This document shows, piece after piece, positions 5,635-10,511 of a stretch of 10,511 bases of DNA. Below the pieces are notes generated by a model. That model was given only the letters and a program-made list of their open reading frames with translations. It was not told the DNA's origin and searched no databases. Each line of letters opens with the position of its first letter. Positions within the stretch are counted from its first letter, which is position 1. The translations under genes and the position numbers were made by a program. This DNA is from Nitrososphaerales archaeon TH5896. GTDB taxonomy: Archaea; Thermoproteota; Nitrososphaeria; Nitrososphaerales; Nitrososphaeraceae. Where the stretch lies: assembly GCA_014523625.1 (NCBI GenBank), contig JAATVP010000143.1, forward strand, positions 1-10,511. The letters run 5' to 3'.

Positions 5635-7851
5635 ATGGCAAAAGACCCGGTATGCGGAATGTATGTTGAAGAGAAACCTGACACGATACAATATAACAAG
5701 AATGGCAGAATATACTATTTTTGCAGTACACAATGCTTGAACGAGTTCATTGAGCCTGAAAAGGAACTACGGAAGCTCAAGCTATATGTTGCCATGAGTG
5801 TTGCGCTAACCATACCGATAGTATTCTTAAGCTTACCTCACATGTTTCCATTACAGTTTAGCCATCTATTTCCAATGGAGATTATGAATTATACTAATTA
5901 TGTAATGCTAGCACTTGCTACTCCATTACAATTCTGGATTGGTTTGCGCTTCTATAGAGGATTATGGGATGGAATAAAGGCTAAAGCGTCCAATATGGAT
6001 ACGCTTATTGCAATAGGCACAACTGCTGCTTATCTATATAGTGCAGTAGTCACAGTAGCTCCTGGATATTTCCCATTTGAATCAGTGTATTTTGAAACTG
6101 CAGCAATTATTATCACTTTGATACTAATTGGGAGATTGCTTGAAACGAGAACAAAGGAGAAGGCCTCTGATGCTGTAAGAAAATTGTTGGATCTTCAACC
6201 GAAGATGGCCAGGATCATAAGGAAGGAAGGAAATACAGAAGTAGAAGTTGAAACTCCGATAGAGCAGGTGCTAGAAGGAGATGTTATGATCATAAGACCT
6301 GGAGAGAGGATACCAACAGATGGGATCGTAATAGATGGATCGTCATCTATTGATGAATCAGCTGTAACTGGCGAAAGTATACCAGTTGATAAGAAAAAGA
6401 ACGATCAAGTCATTGGGGCTACAATAAACAAGAGCGGTCTGCTACGGGTGAAAGCCTTAAAAGTGGGACAAGATACTGTGCTTTCCAAAATCATTGAACT
6501 TGTGGAAGAAGCTAGGACAGGAAAAGCCCAGATTCAAAGATTAGTGGATCAAGTAGCCAAATATTTCGTACCGGCAGTACTAGCAGTTGCAATTGGAGTA
6601 GGATTAGGATGGTACTTTATTGGTGATATAGGTATCACTTTTTCACTTTTGGCGTTTGTATCTGTGATAATCATTGCATGCCCATGTGCACTGGGTATCG
6701 CAACGCCAGCTGCATTGATGATGGGTGCAGGAAAGGGTGCTGAAAATGGTATCCTGTTTAAAGGAGGAGAATATCTGGAAATAGCAAACAAAGTAAAGAT
6801 AATAGTATTTGATAAAACTGGGACCTTGACAAGAGGTAAGCCATCTGTAACTGACATATTGGTGCTGTCTGACAATATAGGCGAAAGCGAAATCCTGAGG
6901 CTTGCCGCAATCGCAGAGTCAGGATCAGAGCATCCATTAGGTCAAGCAGTTGTAAATTACGCAAATGAAAAAGGCATCTTGGTATCGAATCCAGATTCAT
7001 TTGAAGCAGTGTCGGGCCATGGTCTTATGTCTAGATACAAAGATCACGTTATACTTATTGGAAATAGAAAGTTAATGGAAGATAGCAATTTCCCTGTTAC
7101 CGAAACTACAGATTTGAAGCTCAAAAATCTTGAAAGTGAAGGAAAAACAGCAATTCTAATTGCAATCGACAGCAGGTTTGCAGGAATCATTGGTATTTCA
7201 GATACTATTAAAGAGAATGCTAAAGAAGCGATCGATTCACTGAAGTCTATGGGGATGGAGGTGATAATGCTCACAGGGGACAATCAGAGAACAGCCGATG
7301 CGGTTGCCACTAAACTTGGAATTGAAAGAGTTATTGCTCAAGTATTACCACATGAAAAAGAACAAGTAATTTCTAAACTAAAAGACGAAGGAAAAATGGT
7401 GGCGATGGTTGGTGATGGAATCAATGATGCACCAGCTCTTGCCAGAGCTGATTTAGGTATTGCAATAGGTTCCGGAACAGACGTCGCCAAGGAAACAGGT
7501 GGTATTATATTGATCAAGGATGATATAAGGGATGTAATTACAGCACTTGATCTCGGAAGGAAGACCGTATCCAAAATAAAACAAAATCTATTTTGGGCAT
7601 TTGCTTACAACGCTGGATTGATTCCGATAGCTGGAGGTGTGTTGGTGCCATTTCTAGGTGTTGGGATATTTGGATGGCTACCTATGTTAGCTGGGGTAGC
7701 AATGGCAATGAGTTCTGTGACTGTGGTAGGAAACTCAATACTGCTTGGAAGATATAAGCCAAGGTTTGCAATGAAGAATGTAAGCAAAGGAAAAGAAATA
7801 GATGCTACTGCCGATTTGAAAGAAGTTGATCCAATACATCAAAGCATCTAG
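5635..7851 (+). CDS. copA: Cu+-exporting P1B-type ATPase with N-terminal YHS domain
   Basis: This 738-residue pump exports Cu+ across the cytoplasmic membrane using ATP. It begins with a YHS metal domain (DPVCGM with Cys7, then Cys30 and Cys34) instead of the usual N-terminal HMA repeats. Then come membrane helices from ~48, the actuator motif TGES (245-248), the metal-binding CPC (349-351) in the sixth helix, phosphorylation motif DKTGTLT (Asp393), nucleotide-site His433-Pro434, TGD (547-549) and GDGIND (593-598). The last helices carry YN (658-659) and MAMSS (690-694), the signature of the Cu+/Ag+ P1B-1 group. Length is normal for a pump with one small N-terminal domain. The divergent TRASH regulator and the convergent HMA protein point to copper detoxification or homeostasis. 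The start ATG follows a good ribosome binding site. Confidence 0.96.
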   Translation: MAKDPVCGMYVEEKPDTIQYNKNGRIYYFCSTQCLNEFIEPEKELRKLKLYVAMSVALTIPIVFLSLPHMFPLQFSHLFPMEIMNYTNYVMLALATPLQFWIGLRFYRGLWDGIKAKASNMDTLIAIGTTAAYLYSAVVTVAPGYFPFESVYFETAAIIITLILIGRLLETRTKEKASDAVRKLLDLQPKMARIIRKEGNTEVEVETPIEQVLEGDVMIIRPGERIPTDGIVIDGSSSIDESAVTGESIPVDKKKNDQVIGATINKSGLLRVKALKVGQDTVLSKIIELVEEARTGKAQIQRLVDQVAKYFVPAVLAVAIGVGLGWYFIGDIGITFSLLAFVSVIIIACPCALGIATPAALMMGAGKGAENGILFKGGEYLEIANKVKIIVFDKTGTLTRGKPSVTDILVLSDNIGESEILRLAAIAESGSEHPLGQAVVNYANEKGILVSNPDSFEAVSGHGLMSRYKDHVILIGNRKLMEDSNFPVTETTDLKLKNLESEGKTAILIAIDSRFAGIIGISDTIKENAKEAIDSLKSMGMEVIMLTGDNQRTADAVATKLGIERVIAQVLPHEKEQVISKLKDEGKMVAMVGDGINDAPALARADLGIAIGSGTDVAKETGGIILIKDDIRDVITALDLGRKTVSKIKQNLFWAFAYNAGLIPIAGGVLVPFLGVGIFGWLPMLAGVAMAMSSVTVVGNSILLGRYKPRFAMKNVSKGKEIDATADLKEVDPIHQSI

Positions 7852-7876
7852 AGACAACAACAGATAGTGGTAATAC

Positions 7877-7899
7877 AAAAAATTGAAAACTGCAAAAAA
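7877..7899 (-). terminator. U-rich terminator of the HMA gene
   Basis: Downstream of the HMA gene's stop, the minus strand has two six-T tracts (complement of 7877-7882 and 7894-7899) within 63 bases of spacer between two convergent genes. This fits archaeal U-tract termination for the leftward transcript. No T-run is present here for the rightward ATPase. Confidence 0.4.
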
Positions 7900-7914
7900 G
7901 ATATTCACTGCCGC

Positions 7915-8154
7915 TTATGATGATGCTGAAGTTGTCCTTACAAATTTGTAGCCGGACTTTTCTAATCTATTTTTTATCTCCTCTCTAGTTATTAGCGATG
8001 AATTAAATTCTACTATAACGCTATCAGTCATATAATCAATATCGATTCTCTGTATTGCTTTCTCATCTTTAAGTTGCTTTTCTACAATGGGTTTACAAGT
8101 AATACAATACATTCCAATGATCCTGAATGAGATTCTCTCTATTTTCTGGCTCAC
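7915..8154 (-). CDS. Free-standing HMA-domain copper chaperone
   Basis: The 79-residue protein is a single heavy-metal-associated domain. It starts with a beta strand (RISFRI), has the metal loop GMYCITC (Cys17 and Cys20), a helix (PIVEKQLKD), a strand ending VIVEF, a second helix (TREEIKNRLEKSG) and the closing strand YKFV. In this family the two cysteines bind Cu+ and pass it to the ATPase. Because the adjacent ATPase lacks its own HMA domain, this protein probably does that job as a separate CopZ-like chaperone. The start is GTG at 8154-8152. A TATA-like sequence 34 bases upstream supports it, and no nearer in-frame ATG leaves the domain whole. It is convergent with the ATPase, with 63 bases between. 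Confidence 0.87.
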   Translation of the reverse strand: MSQKIERISFRIIGMYCITCKPIVEKQLKDEKAIQRIDIDYMTDSVIVEFNSSLITREEIKNRLEKSGYKFVRTTSASS

Positions 8155-8595
8155 GGTTGTGCACTGTGCATATCATTCAATGTTTATATGTAAATGTATG
8201 CTCATCCCGAATTTGGGGAAGGCTTCTAGTACAGCAACCTACGATCAATATTGAGTAGGGAGGAGCAGTCAAAGTTACTTTTAATCAACTTAATACGATG
8301 AGTGTAAAATTGCAAATAATGACTATGCAAAACATAAATTAAAGACATATTTTTACAAACAACAACAATATGAAAAGCCAAGACCGACCCTTTTAGGTCA
8401 GACGAATAAATCGACTAGAATACTGAGAGGCTGAGTAGTATTAAATGTGTCTAAAGTTTAACCTAACCAAAGCAGTGTAACTGTTCCTGAACGATAAAGA
8501 TTTTCAGTTAGATTGGGCTACTGAATAGCATCGGTGTCCCTAGCAATGATGATGACTTAATAAAAAGGTGATAGAATCATTCAAGAAATAGTAAG
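8155..8595. other. Spacer, promoter of the HMA gene and otherwise nothing recognised
   Basis: Apart from the HMA promoter at its left end I see no gene, repeat or strong hairpin. A 40-codon minus-strand frame (8226-8348) has an unremarkable composition and no promoter, and is probably chance. Confidence 0.4.
8183..8194 (-). promoter_or_regulatory. TATA box of the HMA gene overlapping a copper-operator-like site
   Basis: On the minus strand the sequence is TTTACATATAAA, centred 34 bases upstream of the GTG start, which suits a TATA box with a leader of about 8 bases. Its first nine bases, TTTACATAT, are identical to the left part of the 14-bp palindrome between the regulator and ATPase genes. 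The match may mean shared control; AT-rich promoter sequence could also produce it. Confidence 0.4.
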
Positions 8596-8790
8596 TTAGG
8601 CGAAAGGTGGACGAATAGGTATTTGAAGATTAGATATTGAGCCTGATTCGTTCATACTGCCCTCATTGGTATCGTTATTCTTAGTCTTATTTTGAGCCTC
8701 CACGACTTGTTCGACCAGGTCGCTACTACTTCCAATCATAAGACTAGCTAATGCAAAAACAATCACCACGATGGCTTTGAGATTTGCCAT
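8596..8790 (-). CDS. Small exported Asn/Ser-rich protein, 64 residues
   Basis: I start at ATG 8790-8788 (MANLKAIVVIVFALASLMIG) and not at the GTG three codons upstream, because the ATG begins directly at a signal-peptide-like segment (hydrophobic 6-20). The rest is polar, with three N-glycosylation sequons (NKT 34-36, NDT 39-41, NES 47-49) and a hydrophobic/proline end, IPIRPPFA. It has no cysteine and no known domain. It follows the membrane-anchored gene at 8809-9321 by 18 bases on the same strand, so the two are probably co-transcribed, and it could be a companion surface protein. Function unknown. Confidence 0.6.
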   Translation of the reverse strand: MANLKAIVVIVFALASLMIGSSSDLVEQVVEAQNKTKNNDTNEGSMNESGSISNLQIPIRPPFA

Positions 8791-8808
8791 TCTAACCACT
8801 TTATCTGA

Positions 8809-9321
8809 CTACTCGGTTTGCAAGAGATTCGCTTTTATGTCATATGAAGAACTTGAGCTAGGCCATACTGCATAGTTATCTATCTTTTGAACAGTATTAT
8901 CTGGATATGTCACTTCGAATTTATACACTCCCGACGGTACGCCTGTGAATACGTAAGAACCATCAGAGTTGGTTACCAATGAACTAGAGTAGCCTGCGTT
9001 CTTGACTGCTGAATCTATTAGTCCCATTTGTTTGTAAATAACTACTGAGACACCATTTACTGGTGAACCATCTGAACCAATTACAATGCCATTTACACTT
9101 CCGAGATCTATATCTGATGTAGACGTTACTGTTTCTTTAGAAGAGAATGGGGTTATGAAAATGGTTGGTCCATACAGTTCAGAAATCATGATAACTGTAT
9201 AAGCTCCTAAACAACTAATGAGAATTATGAGAACCTTTAAGCCATTATTTAACTTATGATAAATTTCTTTATCTACTAGCGTCGCTTCATCATGTCTAGC
9301 GGATTTTATAATTAATGTCAT
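8809..9321 (-). CDS. Membrane-anchored protein with carboxypeptidase-regulatory-like (Ig-fold) domain
   Basis: 170 residues. A short basic N-terminus (1-27) leads to one membrane helix (about 28-48, GLKVLIILISCLGAYTVIM). After a Ser/Thr linker, residues 74-152 form a CarboxypepD_reg-like beta-sandwich: GSVNGIVIGSDGSPVNGVSV, then SLVTNSDGSYVFTGVPSGVY and KFEVTYPDNTVQKIDNYAV. That pattern (G-x-V-x-D-x-x-G-x-P-v, then T-d-x-d-G-x-Y-x-f-x-x-v-p-x-G-x-Y) is typical of the family, which serves in adhesion and surface architecture, not catalysis. The domain should face outside. The ATG at 9321 has a strong ribosome binding site and overlaps by ATGA the stop of an upstream 49-residue ORF, so translation is probably coupled. 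The exact partner is unknown. Confidence 0.85.
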   Translation of the reverse strand: MTLIIKSARHDEATLVDKEIYHKLNNGLKVLIILISCLGAYTVIMISELYGPTIFITPFSSKETVTSTSDIDLGSVNGIVIGSDGSPVNGVSVVIYKQMGLIDSAVKNAGYSSSLVTNSDGSYVFTGVPSGVYKFEVTYPDNTVQKIDNYAVWPSSSSSYDIKANLLQTE

Positions 9322-9467
9322 CTAATTACAATCACCTCCCGCCTGGCTTTCATGGTATGTTTCATTGTTTCCTCCATGACAGCGCAGCGCATTTGTATGA
9401 AAATGCATTGCAGTTCGAATATCACATCTATTATCAAGAGGATGTCCCTTAATTCTTCTTGTATCAT
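9318..9467 (-). CDS. 49-residue ORF overlapping the membrane-anchored gene
   Basis: ATG at 9467-9465 opens a frame beginning MIQEELRDILLIIDVIFEL and ending with a basic tail, KARREVIVIR, at a TGA (9320-9318). That stop overlaps the next gene's ATG as ATGA, and the next gene's Shine-Dalgarno lies inside its 3' end; this arrangement is typical of translationally coupled operons. The N-terminal 20 or so residues could form an amphipathic or membrane-associated helix. There are two cysteines (20, 28). Internal ATGs (for example at 9377) could give shorter forms. No convincing promoter is visible upstream and I do not recognise the protein. It could instead be a regulatory leader ORF. Confidence 0.5.
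   Translation of the reverse strand: MIQEELRDILLIIDVIFELQCIFIQMRCAVMEETMKHTMKARREVIVIR
9331..9340 (-). promoter_or_regulatory. Strong Shine-Dalgarno of the membrane-anchored gene
   Basis: The minus strand reads GGGAGGTGAT, complementary to the archaeal 16S 3' end over at least eight bases, nine bases before ATG 9321. Most other starts in this window look leaderless or have weak sites, so this one stands out. It fixes the start codon and fits internal initiation within an operon. Confidence 0.8.
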
Positions 9468-9613
9468 AGTTTGATTAGAAGTATTGTCGAATCATTGAAT
9501 GCAGTGTCAAACGCATGTTAGTAATAATAGTTCCACAAAATTCAATTTGAAACAGTAGAATTCATGTCCTGGCTTTAAGCCTCTTAATTAATATAGCTCT
9601 ATATTTGACGAAT

Positions 9614-9799
9614 ATGGGAATAGAACCTGTTGTAGGTCTCGCATACGTGGCAATTGGATTCACATTGACATATTTATCCTTGGAAGTTGCCTGGCATTTC
9701 ACTGCATGTAAAATCAAGACAACAAGTGAAAAGTTGATAAAACCATGTTTGTTTAAACAGGTCAAACTAGTAACACTTGAGAAAGTACATGATAGATAG
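9614..9799 (+). CDS. Small membrane protein, possibly with a lost 5' end
   Basis: From ATG 9614 the frame gives 61 residues: MGIEPVVGLAYVAIGFTLTYLSLEVAWHF, mostly one membrane helix, followed by a basic cytoplasmic-type tail with cysteines (TACKIKTTSEKLIKPCLFK). A TTG three codons earlier (9605) is an alternative. The TATA-like ttaattaatata 20-28 bases before the ATG allows a leaderless start here. However, the frame stays open to 9551 and that upstream part also looks coding, with a second hydrophobic helix (VLALSLLINIALYL) but no start codon except CTG/ATT. The gene may thus be a truncated or frameshifted form of a two-helix protein. The opposite-strand ORF (9562-9765) is less protein-like. 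Family unknown. Confidence 0.5.
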   Translation: MGIEPVVGLAYVAIGFTLTYLSLEVAWHFTACKIKTTSEKLIKPCLFKQVKLVTLEKVHDR

Positions 9800-9878
9800 G
9801 CATGGTAACAGATTCAAAGATCAATAAGAGCTCAAATTGTATTACTTGTTTGCCATGCTTAAGCGTGAATAATGATTA

Positions 9879-10067
9879 CTAGATTATATGATGTTTGATA
9901 GCGCAATCTCTATGGTAATAATGTCTTGGTCGTCCAGTACTAACCACGACATGATCATTCGTTATCCGTTGTTTACAAGAAATGCAGCATCCATTCTGTT
10001 TCTCTTCAATCAATTTCAGTATCCGAATTATTCGTTCATGGGGATAAATGGTTAATGGCAGAACCAA
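9879..10067 (-). CDS. Small zinc-finger-like protein, 62 residues
   Basis: The only start available is TTG at 10067-10065; there is an in-frame stop four codons above it and no in-frame ATG inside. A helical N-terminal half (ERIIRILKLIEEKQ) is followed by Cys27-Cys28-x2-Cys31 and, 20 residues later, His52-x2-Cys55 in the motif YYHRDCA. The spacing C-x2-C ... H-x2-C fits a single zinc-binding treble-clef or LIM-like finger; the RHYYHRDCA end is typical of such folds. It could bind nucleic acid or a protein partner; the sequence does not say which. It is a single gene with no clear operon partner. Confidence 0.58.
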   Translation of the reverse strand: MVLPLTIYPHERIIRILKLIEEKQNGCCISCKQRITNDHVVVSTGRPRHYYHRDCAIKHHII

Positions 10068-10122
10068 TTCTTTTGCTTAGAAAATAGATGCAGTAGCATA
10101 GATTTACTATAATACAAGCATC

Positions 10123-10386
10123 TCAGGTAATTCTCTGTTCTGTGGGGATAATTTCATGAGCTGCTTTATTTAAAGCTAAAGCTTCATTTCCATATGCCTG
10201 TAGACCGTATTGTACGCCGTCACTGCAGGTGACTTCTACAAATGAATATTCTATTCCGTTCTGTAGAACTGCTAAACTCGTAGTTATATCGGTTATGTCG
10301 TTTGAGCTCTGCAAGTCGTGTAGCGCTTCTATGCTGCTGCCGTAACCAGTCGGCATATCGGATCCAACAGGTACTATTATACACAT
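10123..10386 (-). CDS. Hypothetical protein, 87 residues
   Basis: I prefer ATG 10386-10384 to the TTG directly before it. An in-frame stop lies three codons above that TTG. The protein (MCIIVPVGSDMPTGYG onwards) is mildly acidic, with no signal peptide, membrane helix or metal motif. It reads as a compact alpha/beta domain: a helical middle (SIEALHDLQSS, ITDITTSLAVLQNG), a strand-rich part (YSFVEVTCSDGVQYGLQAYG) and a C-terminal helix (NEALALNKAAHEII). I do not recognise the family. It is divergent from the frame starting at 10418 with only 31 bases between, and the spacer holds no clear TATA box for it. Confidence 0.55.
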   Translation of the reverse strand: MCIIVPVGSDMPTGYGSSIEALHDLQSSNDITDITTSLAVLQNGIEYSFVEVTCSDGVQYGLQAYGNEALALNKAAHEIIPTEQRIT

Positions 10387-10417
10387 CAAAGAAGATTAAC
10401 CCTATTCACAGGGACTT

Positions 10418-10511
10418 ATGATGAATCATGATGGAAGCTTACAAATTCAGCAAGAATATCAACAACGACAAGCACCAGCTATATTATCAACGAAAAGAAT
10501 TATCATACGAC
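10418..10511 (+). CDS. Possible start of a rightward gene (3' end off window)
   Basis: ATG ATG at 10418-10423 opens a frame still open at the window edge (31 codons). It starts MMNHDGSLQIQQEYQQRQ, Gln-rich and polar, without a signal peptide. A TATA-like attatacac at about 10376-10384, inside the divergent gene, would give a leader of ~13 bases. Too little is visible to name a family, and an open frame of this length can occur by chance. Confidence 0.35.
   Translation, partial: MMNHDGSLQIQQEYQQRQAPAILSTKRIIIR

Noticed and set aside
6549..7787. Several minus-strand ORFs inside the copper ATPase
   Set aside because: Antisense shadows of a complete P-type ATPase with all its motifs.
8226..8348. 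Minus-strand 40-residue ORF
   Set aside because: No promoter, ribosome binding site or protein-like composition.

Overview
The window looks like an accessory stretch of an AT-rich archaeal chromosome, most likely an ammonia-oxidising thaumarchaeon of the Nitrososphaerales (Nitrosocosmicus-like). This placement is an inference. It rests on archaeal TATA boxes about 25 bases upstream of the inferred transcription starts, several apparently leaderless starts, an Lrp-type regulator with a TRASH metal domain beside a copper ATPase, and many small secreted Ser/Gly/Asn-rich proteins. Gene density is low, with long spacers, decayed genes and duplicated non-coding blocks. No rRNA, tRNA, CRISPR array or transposase was seen.

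Layout. Bases 1-819: two leftward genes for small secreted proteins, the first carrying six perfect 18-bp repeats that encode Gly-Pro-Asp-Pro-Asn-Pro. Bases 820-1660: mostly non-coding, with a candidate 46-residue Cys-containing ORF on the minus strand. Bases 1661-2233: a cytoplasmic DsbA-family thioredoxin-fold protein (CPYC). Bases 2304-3500: two direct copies of a ~220-bp element (R) flanking a decayed gene of an unidentified family. Bases 3664-4336: three tandem copies of a promoter module, then a secreted Ser/Gly/Asp/Thr-rich protein whose frame is cut by an early stop. Bases 4389-5089: a second, frameshifted member of the same decayed family.

Bases 5023-8154 form the one clear functional module, copper homeostasis: a CopT-like Lrp-TRASH regulator, divergent from a CopA-type Cu+ ATPase that starts with a YHS domain, followed convergently by a free-standing HMA copper chaperone. 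A perfect 14-bp palindrome sits between the two divergent TATA boxes and is the best operator candidate. A 9-base match to it overlaps the chaperone promoter.

Bases 8596-9467: a leftward operon for cell-surface proteins. It has a 49-residue ORF, missed by a length cut-off, that overlaps by ATGA a membrane-anchored protein with a carboxypeptidase-regulatory-like domain; a tiny exported protein follows. Bases 9551-10511: a small membrane protein that may have lost its 5' end, a 62-residue zinc-finger-like protein, an unknown 87-residue protein and the start of a rightward gene cut by the window edge.

Nothing here is convincingly a new defence or mobile system. The most unusual items are the triplicated promoter, the paired R elements with the decayed paralogues, and the overlapping surface-protein operon.
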